This document shows positions 16,752 to 24,708 of a stretch of DNA of 34,598 nucleotides, piece after piece. A model generated the notes under the pieces. It did not search any database. It was not told where the DNA came from and saw only the letters and a list, made by a program, of their open reading frames with translations. Numbering within the stretch: position 1 is the stretch's first letter; each line of letters opens with the position of its first letter. The position numbers and the translations under genes were made by a program. The stretch spans positions 1 through 34,598 of the forward strand of contig QZKC01000069.1 in NCBI GenBank assembly GCA_003599425.1, written 5' to 3'. This DNA is from Nitrospiraceae bacterium (GTDB lineage: Bacteria > Nitrospirota > Thermodesulfovibrionia > UBA6902).

Positions 16752-18754
16752 TCCTCATCCTTAATGTCAGTAGTGGGTAGATCTATCATTATTTTGGTGT
16801 ATTCTCCTTCTATGCTGTTGATTATCAGTTTTCCTTCATGTTCGTTTATGATCCCATGGCTGATGCTTAGACCTAAGCCTGTTCCGATCCGGTTAGGCTT
16901 GGTGGAGAAAAAGGGATTGATCACTTTGTCAATAATGTTGGAGGGTATGCCGTTGCCTCTGTCATGAAATACAATCCGAACATAGGGGGCCGAAGCGGTC
17001 ATTATCTTTTCACACGATATCTCAAGTATTTTGTTTTCGTGGGTCCCCGGGTATTTCTGGTTAAGGGCATAACGGGAGTTGCTTATGATATTTAAAAAGA
17101 CCTGCTGAATCTGCTGAGCGTGTACGGGCACCTTAATAGCTTTAGCAGGGATATGTACTTTCAGGTGTATCCCGTCTTTCCTTATTTGAGCTGAGGTGAG
17201 GGAAAGTGTGTCAGCAAAAATATCATGCAGGTACACATAGCTTTTTTCCTCTTTTCTGATCCGAGCAAAGGATAAAAGGCTTCGGACAATGGTAGCGATC
17301 CTGTCGCCGTCCCTGACAATTCTCATGGGAATGTCAATCTCTTCGTTTTCAGGCTCGAGCTCATCAATCATTATTTGCGCATAGTTAATGATATTGTTTA
17401 TGGGGTTATTGATCTCATGAGCCACACCTGCAGCCAATTCACCAAGAGATGCAAGATGTCTTGAACGCATCGCCCCGGCCTGTAAATTTGTTTTTTCTGT
17501 TATATCACGGGCCAATTCAATGACATTTTTTACCTTTCCTGAGTCATCTTTGATCGGGAAGGACCTGATATCCCAGATTTTACCGCCAGCGGTTATTATT
17601 TCAGCAGTCTCTTCAAGGCCGGATATGAAGCTCTTCAGGGTAGGGCAGTTCTCGCAGGGAGAAAACACATTGCAGCAAAGACTGTAGCAATATTGCCCGG
17701 AAAGCTCAGACTCGTTGCTATTAAATGCGGAAGCCGCAGCCTTGTTGGCCCACATTATTTTCAGATCAGGAGAAAGCAGGAGGAGGTTGTCAGGAATACA
17801 GTTAAGAAGAGTATGAAATTCCTTAGAGAGGTTGCGGTATTTACTCTCACTTTTTCTGAGCAATTCAACGGCAATTTTACGCTCTCCGATTTTTTCTCTC
17901 AGTTGTTCATTGGTCATCTTCAATTCTGAGGTACGTTCTTCGACACGCATTTCAAGTTCTTCTTTGGCTTTTTTGATATCTTCTTCCGTCTTTTTACGTT
18001 CTGTTATATCTCTTGCTATATGGATGAGGCCAATGAGCTGATTGTCCCTGTCAAACCGGGGCATTGCCCGAATTTCAATATACATGTTCAGATGAGGTTC
18101 AAAGATCTCAAAATCCGCAGGAACACCTGTCTTGAGGCAATCGCAACTGGGACAGCCTTCAGGAGCGCATTTTGTTCCATGATAGAATTTGAAACATTTA
18201 GTAATGTTTTCTGAGTATGAAGAAGGCAGATTCAATATTTTTTGAGCAGCTTTATTTGCGTAAACTATATTGAACTCCTTGTCATGGATAGTGATTATGT
18301 CTGTTATTGCATGAAAAGTATTTTCCCAGTCATGTTTTGCCTGGAAAAGCATTTCTTCCATTTTCTTACGTTTGGTTATTAAATATAACGAAAATTGAAT
18401 CGCGGGTTTTCTGTTATAAGTAAATCGAATTGCCATCAATTCCACATCAATAGTTGTTCCATTGATAGAGATAAGTTTTGTTTCGAGGGGAAGGAAAGGC
18501 TCTTCTTCAATCAAAAGGCTCTGAAACTGTTTTTTTACTGTATCATGGTGGGTAGAGGAAAGAAAGCTTATCAGGGATTTCCCAAGCAGTTGGTTGATAT
18601 TTACTGCGCCAAATAAATTTATTCCGGTCTTATTCAGGAAGATGATCTCGCCATCGAGTTGTATCCCCGCTGCAATAGGGGATAATTCTATAAGCTGTTT
18701 GAATTGAGCATCTTTAATGGGCGATGGGTTTAACGTTTCAGGTTTGCAGGGCAT
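16748..18754 (-). CDS. Cytosolic multi-PAS sensor histidine kinase
   Basis: 668 residues with no membrane helix, so a soluble kinase. Three PAS domains lie at about 14-130, 140-255 and 310-420. The second and third carry dense cysteines (C187, C196, C201, C204, C206; and C356, C360, C361, C367, C370) in arrangements such as CFKFYHG followed by CPSCDC, and CENCP. A coiled-coil stretch (about 252-310) joins them. The dimerisation/phosphotransfer domain has H446 in GELAAGVAHEINNPINN. The ATPase domain has N-box NIISN (555-559), G1 DRGNGIP, F-box FFSTK and G2 GTGLGL. The likely partner is the overlapping NtrC-type regulator. The signal is unknown; redox, metal or gas sensing through the cysteine-rich PAS domains is inference. 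Confidence 0.95.
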   Translation of the reverse strand: MPCKPETLNPSPIKDAQFKQLIELSPIAAGIQLDGEIIFLNKTGINLFGAVNINQLLGKSLISFLSSTHHDTVKKQFQSLLIEEEPFLPLETKLISINGTTIDVELMAIRFTYNRKPAIQFSLYLITKRKKMEEMLFQAKHDWENTFHAITDIITIHDKEFNIVYANKAAQKILNLPSSYSENITKCFKFYHGTKCAPEGCPSCDCLKTGVPADFEIFEPHLNMYIEIRAMPRFDRDNQLIGLIHIARDITERKKTEEDIKKAKEELEMRVEERTSELKMTNEQLREKIGERKIAVELLRKSESKYRNLSKEFHTLLNCIPDNLLLLSPDLKIMWANKAAASAFNSNESELSGQYCYSLCCNVFSPCENCPTLKSFISGLEETAEIITAGGKIWDIRSFPIKDDSGKVKNVIELARDITEKTNLQAGAMRSRHLASLGELAAGVAHEINNPINNIINYAQIMIDELEPENEEIDIPMRIVRDGDRIATIVRSLLSFARIRKEEKSYVYLHDIFADTLSLTSAQIRKDGIHLKVHIPAKAIKVPVHAQQIQQVFLNIISNSRYALNQKYPGTHENKILEISCEKIMTASAPYVRIVFHDRGNGIPSNIIDKVINPFFSTKPNRIGTGLGLSISHGIINEHEGKLIINSIEGEYTKIMIDLPTTDIKDEE

Positions 18755-18783
18755 AGGGTTGCTGGATATATAAAACTATCTTA

Positions 18784-18827
18784 TTAGTAAATTACATTAT
18801 TTTACTAAATGTGACATTTTTCTACAA
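18784..18827 (-). promoter_or_regulatory. Putative promoter and operator of the kinase-regulator operon
   Basis: On the minus strand TTGTAG (18822-18827) and TAAAAT (18799-18804) are 17 bases apart, a moderate sigma-70 match. The -10 box is embedded in an 8-bp inverted repeat (TTAGTAAA at 18784-18791 and its complement at 18801-18808), and a second palindrome, AAATGT-G-ACATTT, covers 18807-18819 in the spacer. This fits a repressor or autoregulatory site. The start codon at 18754 has no clear Shine-Dalgarno. Confidence 0.4.
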
Positions 18828-18846
18828 TAAGTAAGATTGTTCTATT

Positions 18847-18980
18847 GTAACCCCTCAGTTATGTGGGGACTTATTGTCATTCCGGCTTGTCGGGAATCAA
18901 GCTTGTAAGGCTGATTCCCGACGCGCTTCGCTTGCGGGAATGACGTCTCAAACAGTTGTGCCCCATAACTGAGCGGTTAC
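18847..18980. mobile_element. MITE-like element with IS66-type ends and 8-bp target duplication
   Basis: A 134-bp non-coding element. Its ends are inverted repeats: GTAACCCCTCAGTTATG on the left and the complement of GTAACCGCTCAGTTATG on the right (16 of 17 identical). Inside is a second imperfect palindrome, GTCATTCC...GGAATGAC with CGGGAATC...GATTCCCG. The 8-bp sequence GTTCTATT directly flanks both ends (18839-18846 and 18981-18988). GTAA termini with 8-bp duplications are hallmarks of the IS66 family, so the element was probably moved in trans by an IS66-type transposase. No coding capacity is present. Confidence 0.8.
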
Positions 18981-19063
18981 GTTCTATTAACGAATTAGCG
19001 TGAACTTGCGGCGACGTTTCCCGCCATATGCTTTAACCGGGAGATGGCAGATACTATGTAGAT

Positions 19064-20422
19064 TTACAAAATATATCGGCTTAAATCCTCATCCTTGATG
19101 ATCTCACTCAATTTTTTCAGGACATACGCTGCATCTATGGTGATCTTCTTTTCATTGGTCTCCGGGGACTCAAAAGATATATCTTCAAGGAGTTTTTCAA
19201 GGATAGTATGGAGTCTTCTTGCCCCGATATTCTCGGTTTTTTCATTGACCAGGGCAGCAATTGAAGCGATTTCTTCTACAGAATCATCGGTGAATCTGAT
19301 AGAGACTCCCTCTGTCTCGATCAGGGCTATATACTGTTTGATCAGGGCGTTTTTGGGTTCTTTCAGTATCCTGAGAAATTCGTCTTTCCCGAGGGCATCG
19401 AGTTCAGCCCTTATCGGAAATCTTCCCTGCAGTTCAGGGATAAGGTCAGAGGGTTTTGAGACGTTGAACGCGCCTGCTGCAATAAAAAGTATATGGTCAG
19501 TCCTTACGGCCCCGTGTTTTGTGGAAACAGTTGATCCTTCAACTATAGGGAGCAGGTCTCTCTGTACGCCCTCTCGTGACACATCCGGCCCGTAACTGGA
19601 CCCCTTTGATGCGATCTTGTCGATCTCATCTATGAATATAATGCCGTTCTGTTCTGTCCTCTCAATGGCTTCTTTAACTACTTTATCCATGTCGATAAGC
19701 TTGTTCGCTTCTTCCTGCTGAAGGATCAGCAGAGCATCAGCAATTTTAACTTTCTTCTTCTTTGATTTTTCAGGAAGGAAATTGCCGAGCATTTCCTTGA
19801 GGTTCATCTCAAGGTCATCCATTCCTATATTCGAGACAATTCCAAATGGCACCATTTTTTCACGCACTTCAAGGTCGATATATCTGTTATCAAGTTTTCC
19901 TTCCCGCAACTGATTGCGCAGCTTTTCGCGGGTTTCATGATAATTGTCTTTTTCATCTTCAACTGTTTCAGACACCCCGACCGGAGCAACTTTTTTCTGA
20001 GATCGCGGGGGAGGGAGCAAGAGGTTTAGGATCTTTTCCTCTGAAAGCGATTTTGCTTTTTCCTGATACTTCTCAATGTGCTCTGTTTTGACCATAGAGA
20101 GGGCGAGATTGGTAATGTCTCTGATCATTGACTCCACGTCCCTTCCGACATAACCGACCTCAGTGAATTTTGATGCCTCAACCTTTACGAACGGCGCCTG
20201 TGCCAGTTTTGAGAGTCTTCGTGCTATCTCAGTTTTCCCAACACCTGTTGGGCCTATCATCAATATATTTTTGGGTAAGATTTCATCTTTCAACTCATCT
20301 GATAATAGTTGTCTCCTCCACCGGTTTCTCAGAGCGATAGCTACAGCTTTTTTCGCTTTGTTCTGGCCGACTATATATTTATCGAGTTCTTTAACTATTT
20401 TTTTAGGTGTGAGATTATCCAT
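19064..20422 (-). CDS. hslU: ATP-dependent protease ATPase subunit HslU
   Basis: 452 residues from the ATG at 20422, within the usual 440-470 range. The frame extends nine codons upstream into hslV, but the chosen start gives the family N-terminus [20 protein letters not shown] and has GAGG at good spacing. Walker A is GPTGVGKTE; the pore and N-terminal region [20 protein letters not shown] is conserved; the I-domain (about 110-230) is shorter and charged; Walker B is [13 protein letters not shown]; sensor 2 is [19 protein letters not shown]; and the C-terminus DLSRYIL is the tail that docks into HslV. It unfolds substrates for HslV in the cytosol. It overlaps hslV by 8 bp (ATGGATAA). Confidence 0.98.
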   Translation of the reverse strand: MDNLTPKKIVKELDKYIVGQNKAKKAVAIALRNRWRRQLLSDELKDEILPKNILMIGPTGVGKTEIARRLSKLAQAPFVKVEASKFTEVGYVGRDVESMIRDITNLALSMVKTEHIEKYQEKAKSLSEEKILNLLLPPPRSQKKVAPVGVSETVEDEKDNYHETREKLRNQLREGKLDNRYIDLEVREKMVPFGIVSNIGMDDLEMNLKEMLGNFLPEKSKKKKVKIADALLILQQEEANKLIDMDKVVKEAIERTEQNGIIFIDEIDKIASKGSSYGPDVSREGVQRDLLPIVEGSTVSTKHGAVRTDHILFIAAGAFNVSKPSDLIPELQGRFPIRAELDALGKDEFLRILKEPKNALIKQYIALIETEGVSIRFTDDSVEEIASIAALVNEKTENIGARRLHTILEKLLEDISFESPETNEKKITIDAAYVLKKLSEIIKDEDLSRYIL

Positions 20423-20948
20423 GCAGTTCCTCAATACTGATCGATTCATTTGTATAAATACATATTTTGGATGTGATCTTCATTGCTTCTTCAACTATCT
20501 CTTTGGGTTGTAATTGTGTGTGCAGCAAAAGCGCCTTTGCTGCAGCATGCGCATAAGGGCCCCCAGAGCCGATTGCGGCAATGCCATCTTCAGGCTCAAT
20601 GACGTCTCCATTGCCTGAGATAATGAAAGAGTGTTCTTTATCGCTTACAATGAGAAGGGCCTCAAGCCGCCTCAATATTTTGTCAGTTCGCCAGTCTTTG
20701 GCAAGTTCTACGGCAGCTCTTGTAATATTTCCCCGATAGGTTTCCAGTTTGCCTTCAAATTTTTCAAAGAGCGTAAAAGCATCTGCCGTTGCCCCGGCAA
20801 AACCTGCAAGGACTGCATTGTTATACATTCTTCTGATCTTCTTTGCATTGTGCTTCAAAACGGTCTGTCCAAGGGTGACTTGTCCATCTCCACCTATAGC
20901 GACCTTGCCGTCCCGTCTTACACAGAGTACAGTAGTTGCATGAAACAT
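20415..20948 (-). CDS. hslV: ATP-dependent protease subunit HslV
   Basis: 177 residues from the ATG at 20948. This start is preferred over the in-frame ATG at 20960 because GGAG lies six bases before it and none precedes the other. The N-terminus [25 protein letters not shown] has a short propeptide MFHA before the catalytic threonine T5, like CodW/ClpQ-type proteins rather than the bare MT of E. coli. [27 protein letters not shown] and [16 protein letters not shown] are conserved core motifs. It is the proteolytic dodecamer of HslUV. The order xerC-hslV-hslU matches the codV-clpQ-clpY order known in Bacillus. Confidence 0.98.
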   Translation of the reverse strand: MFHATTVLCVRRDGKVAIGGDGQVTLGQTVLKHNAKKIRRMYNNAVLAGFAGATADAFTLFEKFEGKLETYRGNITRAAVELAKDWRTDKILRRLEALLIVSDKEHSFIISGNGDVIEPEDGIAAIGSGGPYAHAAAKALLLHTQLQPKEIVEEAMKITSKICIYTNESISIEELHG

Positions 20949-20969
20949 AGTAAGCTCCATTTATTAATA

Positions 20970-21854
20970 TTATTCTTCTTCATCTTCTTTTGCCATGGGA
21001 TGGGCCTTATCATAAACTTCCATGAGATGCCCGATGTCCACATGTGTATATTTTTGCGTTGTTGACAGGGAAGAGTGTCCCAGGAGTTCCTGAATCGATC
21101 TCAGGTCCGCACCTTCATGGAGCAGGTGTGTTGCAAATGTATGCCTTAGAGTGTGAGGCCCGGGATCGCTGTTGAGATTAACCATCCTGCTGTAATGTAC
21201 TACTATACGTCTGACGCTTCGCTGTGTCAACCTTCCCCCCCTGATGTTCAGGAACAGCGACTGGGACTTTTTCTTCAGGGAAATCCTTTCAGGAAGATAA
21301 TTTCTTATGGCGTCCATGGCCTTTGAACCTACCGGGACTATCCGCTCTTTCATTCCCTTTCCTTTCACTCTGACAAGAGATTCTTTCATATCAAGATCGC
21401 CGATATCGAGCGAGGTCAATTCGGCCACCCGCAAGCCAGAGGAATAAAGAAGTTCAAGGATCGCTTTGTCCCTTGCAGCCGTGAATGTATCTCCCTGAGG
21501 TTTTTCCACAAGAGCAAAGACTTCATCTACAGAAAGAAACCGTGGAAGATTTTTGGGGACTTTCGGGGTGGCTACAAGCCTGGCAGGGTTCGCAGTCAAA
21601 AAACCTTCTCTGTAAAGGTACCTGAAGAATGATCTGACAGTAGCGAGTTTTCGTGCAATGGTGGTTTTTTTTAATTTCTTATGGTGCAGGAACGCAAGGA
21701 AGTTTCTTATATCATGATTGTCAATGTCTTTTATGTTCTTATCTGAAAAACCATGGAAATCCCTGAGGTCTTCTGTATATGCCTTCAGGGTAAGCGGAGA
21801 GCCTCCCTGTTCTCCTTTTATATATTCGAGAAACTGTTCGATGTGTTTTTGCAA
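20970..21854 (-). CDS. xerC: Tyrosine recombinase XerC/XerD
   Basis: 294 residues, full length for the family. The N-terminal SAM-like core-binding domain covers about 1-90 and the catalytic domain 105-285. All catalytic residues are visible: R142 (SSGLRVAEL), K166, H234 and R237 (PHTLRHTFATHLL), H260 (LLGHSSLSTTQKY) and Y269. The start is TTG at 21854, supported by AAAAGG about eight bases upstream. It resolves chromosome dimers at dif. The protein is assigned XerC rather than XerD because it is linked to hslVU; sequence alone does not separate the two well. The stop lies 21 bp from the hslV start, so these genes are likely one operon. Confidence 0.95.
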   Translation of the reverse strand: MQKHIEQFLEYIKGEQGGSPLTLKAYTEDLRDFHGFSDKNIKDIDNHDIRNFLAFLHHKKLKKTTIARKLATVRSFFRYLYREGFLTANPARLVATPKVPKNLPRFLSVDEVFALVEKPQGDTFTAARDKAILELLYSSGLRVAELTSLDIGDLDMKESLVRVKGKGMKERIVPVGSKAMDAIRNYLPERISLKKKSQSLFLNIRGGRLTQRSVRRIVVHYSRMVNLNSDPGPHTLRHTFATHLLHEGADLRSIQELLGHSSLSTTQKYTHVDIGHLMEVYDKAHPMAKEDEEE

Positions 21855-21931
21855 CGTACTGCCTTTTGATTTATATTGTCAATTATATGTCCAGGTCTTA
21901 CTGGATTATTGTTATTTTAGAAAGTATACAT

Positions 21932-23140
21932 TTATCTTGCAAGCAGATACCGGGACAGAATGAAATATTCCATGAGGGCAACGGACATGATCAATATGCA
22001 AACAGAAAAGATCTTCCTGTATATGGCGTGCATTTCAGCCTTAAAATATTCCCGTGTCAGCACAAGGCAGAGATGCACAGGAGACAGAAGCACACCGACA
22101 TATCCGGAAGCAAAGGCAAAGGAGATGGCGCCCAGATGGTGAGTATTTTCAAGTCCCAGCAGGATAGGGAAGGTGCTGCCCACAAAACCCACGGTAAGTC
22201 CGGTCAGAAGTCCATAGATGAACGGGAGAAAAAAAAGGATTGGCAGGACAGGGATGCCTTCACTGGAGAAAAACGCGCTTATGTTCGTTACCGCTCCGGA
22301 GACATTGAGCACTCCTTTGAAGGTCATCACCCCGAGGATTATCAAAATTATCTCCCATGAGAGTCCTTCTTTCAGTGTCTGCAGGATATTCTTTGGAGAA
22401 TATCTTAAGACAGCAAACATGCCTATAATTATTACGCCCAGGCTCAATGATAAATTCAGATGCAGTCCTATTACCATGAAAAGAATAAGGGCGATGGGGA
22501 AAAAGCTCAGGAGCCCTGACCTTGTTATGATCTTAAACCCTTCTTTCTGAGAGCCGACCCCTGATAAACCCCACACAGTTCCGCCGAGCACCAGACACAT
22601 GGCAAACGGCAGATTGGCAAGGATTATGTTTCTCAGAGGCTGAGCAGTGATCGCTGAACAGAGGATTATCCCTGGATAAAGAGGGAGTATAAATTCCCAG
22701 GGATGCCTGAACATATAATTTACAAATGCTTTCTTTTCAGGGGAGATGTTAATGCCCTTTGAGGCCTCATCCACCATCGGTGCGGAAAAGAGCGCTCCAC
22801 CCATAGAAGGCAGAATACCGATGAGTGCAGGCATGGAGGCCATCAGCGCCCTTCTGTCCATGACCATTCCCCTGAAAGAATCCATCATTTTCTGCATGAT
22901 CCCGTTCATTCTCATAACGATCTCAAATATTCTGATGAGAGTAAGCGCAAGGATGAGGCTGATGGTGGTCTTATCAGTTGTCCCAATATAAAAGGCATTC
23001 AGGAAATCAATTGGAGCGAGCATATAAAAAACAGCAAGGATCACCGATGAGAGGGCCATGACAATGCCGAGATTCCACTTCCTCTTCAGAAGAAAAATCA
23101 TGATGATAAGGACTGATGCGATCTTAAGGATGTCAGACAT
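21932..23140 (-). CDS. DUF401 family membrane permease
   Basis: 402 residues, almost entirely hydrophobic, with about 11-12 membrane helices. MPALIGILPSMGGALFSAPMVDEA at about 104-127 and YMFRHPWEFILPLYPG are characteristic of the DUF401 (TIGR00529) group, which resembles GntP/Dcu-type anion permeases. LTVGFVGSTFPILLGL near residue 316 is a second re-entrant-like motif. The substrate is unknown; an organic anion is a guess from the superfamily. The ATG at 23140 has no Shine-Dalgarno and follows a TATAAT box (minus strand, 23147-23152) by six bases, so the message may be leaderless. It is separated from xerC by 77 bp. Confidence 0.87.
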   Translation of the reverse strand: MSDILKIASVLIIMIFLLKRKWNLGIVMALSSVILAVFYMLAPIDFLNAFYIGTTDKTTISLILALTLIRIFEIVMRMNGIMQKMMDSFRGMVMDRRALMASMPALIGILPSMGGALFSAPMVDEASKGINISPEKKAFVNYMFRHPWEFILPLYPGIILCSAITAQPLRNIILANLPFAMCLVLGGTVWGLSGVGSQKEGFKIITRSGLLSFFPIALILFMVIGLHLNLSLSLGVIIIGMFAVLRYSPKNILQTLKEGLSWEIILIILGVMTFKGVLNVSGAVTNISAFFSSEGIPVLPILFFLPFIYGLLTGLTVGFVGSTFPILLGLENTHHLGAISFAFASGYVGVLLSPVHLCLVLTREYFKAEMHAIYRKIFSVCILIMSVALMEYFILSRYLLAR

Positions 23141-23146
23141 GCGTTA

Positions 23147-23152
23147 ATTATA
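23147..23152 (-). promoter_or_regulatory. -10 box immediately before the DUF401 gene
   Basis: TATAAT on the minus strand ends six bases before the ATG at 23140, so transcription would start at the ATG. No consensus -35 was found at 16-18 bases; TTGTCA occurs at shorter spacing. Weakly supported. Confidence 0.3.
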
Positions 23153-23195
23153 CAATATGACAACATGACAACGAAGCGCTTTGAAGGCAGTTGTC

Positions 23196-23792
23196 TCAGG
23201 GCAGTAAGCCTGCGCGTTTTACATCTTCGATGGTATCTATATCAGAGAGCATTTCCGTTAATCCTGCCGAGTAGCCGAACTTATTTGCCTGCTCAATGCT
23301 TTTCTTCAGGGTCTGGGCAGACGACCACGGCACATTAAGAAATATCTCCCTGATCAATTTACGCATGCCCACCAGATAATATCCTCCGTCTTTTGCAGGT
23401 CCGAACACGGTATCGTTTCCCGACAGGATGTCAAAGGCCTTCTGAATTATTGCAGGAGTGATATCAGGAATGTCGGCGCCGACAAGGACTGCTTTTTTAT
23501 AGCCTGAACTGAAGACATGATTGAAAGAGTTGAACATTCTTACCCCGAGATCTCCTTCATTCAAGGGAATAAGACTGACGCCGAAGTGAAGAAAATAATC
23601 TTCAGCGTTTGCAGGTGCAAAAGCAATAAACGTATCTGCATACGGGATATTATTAAGTTTTGAAACGGTCTGCTTTAGCAGTGATATATATAACTTCAGA
23701 ATATCTTCATCTGACAGGTGCCCGTTGAGCCGTGTTTTTACCTGCCCCTTTTCAGGATATTTTGCAATGATTATCAGTGCATTCGTGTTCAT
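23196..23792 (-). CDS. TIGR04282/DUF2064 family glycosyltransferase
   Basis: 198 residues with a nucleotidyltransferase-like GT-A fold: ALIIIAKYPEKGQVKTRL at the N-terminus, which is the signature of this family; VLVGADIPDITPAII in the middle, which supplies the metal-binding Asp; and GPAKDGGYYLVGM, strongly conserved. The family is named for arsenosugar biosynthesis in some cyanobacteria but is widespread elsewhere. It overlaps the next upstream gene by ATGA (23789-23792), so the two act together, perhaps building a modified sugar. No arsenic methyltransferase gene is nearby, so the arsenosugar role is not supported here. Confidence 0.9.
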   Translation of the reverse strand: MNTNALIIIAKYPEKGQVKTRLNGHLSDEDILKLYISLLKQTVSKLNNIPYADTFIAFAPANAEDYFLHFGVSLIPLNEGDLGVRMFNSFNHVFSSGYKKAVLVGADIPDITPAIIQKAFDILSGNDTVFGPAKDGGYYLVGMRKLIREIFLNVPWSSAQTLKKSIEQANKFGYSAGLTEMLSDIDTIEDVKRAGLLP

Positions 23793-24478
23793 CGTATATC
23801 TTTATAATACTTGATAAGCCTGTCAGGGGAAATGCCCAGGAATTTATATGAGAATGCAATTGTCCAGTCCCTGATAGTTGTAAAAATGATCCCTTCCCTG
23901 AGCCATCTCCTTGGTGAGACTTTGACAGGAGGTTGCACAAAGACAATATTCCCCTGCTTTTTCAGTCTCCCGGATATCTCTATATCTTCCATGAGGGGCA
24001 TATCCGCGAAGCCTCCGATATGATCAAAGACACTTTTTCTCAGAAACATGCCCTGGTCGCCATAGATAAGAGAAGTGGACCGCGCCCTCAGGTTTGCCGC
24101 TGACTCAATTATTCTGAAACCTGCTTTTGGATGGTCTATCGACAGAAAAAATCCCCCTGCCGCGATACTTCTGTCCCTGAGTGTTTCCCTGATCATCTGA
24201 AAACCTTTTTCGGGCAATACGCAGTCTGCATGGAGGAAGAGCAATATTTTTCCTGTGGACTGCTGCGCTCCGAAGTTCATAACACTGGCCCTGCCTGTCT
24301 TTGCGACAAAGACTTTGTCCGTAAATTCCCGTGCAATGGACACCGTATTATCGGTACTGCCGCCGTCAACTACAATGAGTTCTTCATAAGAAGTTAATTT
24401 GAACTGCCTCAGGCTGTCAGGAAGCAGGCCCTCTTCGTTCAGTACAGGAACTATTATGGTTATTTTATCTTGACTCAT
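23789..24478 (-). CDS. TIGR04283 family GT2 glycosyltransferase
   Basis: 229 residues, a short GT2: IIVPVLNEE at the N-terminus, VVDGGSTDNT at about 37-46, FLHADCVLP with the DxD-equivalent region at about 80-88, GDQGMFLRKSVFDHIGGF and MEDIEISGRL toward the C-terminus. The pairing with the following TIGR04282 gene is the usual arrangement of these families. The ATG at 24478 has no Shine-Dalgarno; TATAAT on the minus strand (24488-24493) ends nine bases before it, which predicts a leader of only a few bases. Confidence 0.9.
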   Translation of the reverse strand: MSQDKITIIVPVLNEEGLLPDSLRQFKLTSYEELIVVDGGSTDNTVSIAREFTDKVFVAKTGRASVMNFGAQQSTGKILLFLHADCVLPEKGFQMIRETLRDRSIAAGGFFLSIDHPKAGFRIIESAANLRARSTSLIYGDQGMFLRKSVFDHIGGFADMPLMEDIEISGRLKKQGNIVFVQPPVKVSPRRWLREGIIFTTIRDWTIAFSYKFLGISPDRLIKYYKDIR

Positions 24479-24527
24479 TACTGGAATATTATAGCTGCTG
24501 TGAACACAGAAACATTTATTTAGTAAT

Positions 24528-24649
24528 TGTTGCGGAAAGTCCAGATTGTCACTCTGAACGAAGGGAGGAGTCTCCTTAGTTTTTGATTAATCAGAGATTC
24601 TTCGCTTCGCTCTGAATGAGAGAGAAGCGATATTCATATTTCCGCAACA
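24528..24649. repeat. Palindromic intergenic element with 11-bp terminal inverted repeats
   Basis: TGTTGCGGAAA at 24528-24538 and its exact complement at 24639-24649 bound 122 bases of non-coding sequence. The interior has a second imperfect palindrome (CACTCTGAACGAAGG against TTCGCTTCGCTCTGAATGA), a motif type common in dispersed extragenic repeats. No clear target duplication is seen, so a mobile origin is possible but unproven. Confidence 0.6.
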
Positions 24650-24660
24650 GCTATTTTAGC

Positions 24661-24696
24661 TGTCAAAATTGACAAAAATACAGCAAATGATATCAT
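24661..24696 (+). promoter_or_regulatory. Putative glk promoter with overlapping inverted repeat
   Basis: TTGACA at 24669-24674 and TATCAT at 24691-24696 are 16 bases apart. The -35 box is the right half of an inverted repeat, TGTCAA-AA-TTGACA (24661-24674), a possible operator. The predicted start near 24703 leaves a leader of about six bases with no Shine-Dalgarno. Confidence 0.5.
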
Positions 24697-24708
24697 ACAT
24701 ACTGACAA

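Larger units (their letters stand above)
18755..19063. other. Intergenic region between the kinase and hslU
   Basis: This 309-bp gap holds the kinase promoter region (18784-18827) and the 134-bp MITE-like insertion (18847-18980). The remaining 18989-19063 contains only a short GC hairpin and no clear terminator for hslU. No gene is seen. Confidence 0.6.

Noticed and set aside
19095-19595. 166-codon plus-strand frame opposite hslU
   Set aside because: Shadow of hslU, which has clear family motifs on the other strand.
21866-22360. 164-codon plus-strand frame opposite the DUF401 gene
   Set aside because: Antisense to a well-supported membrane protein; no start signals.
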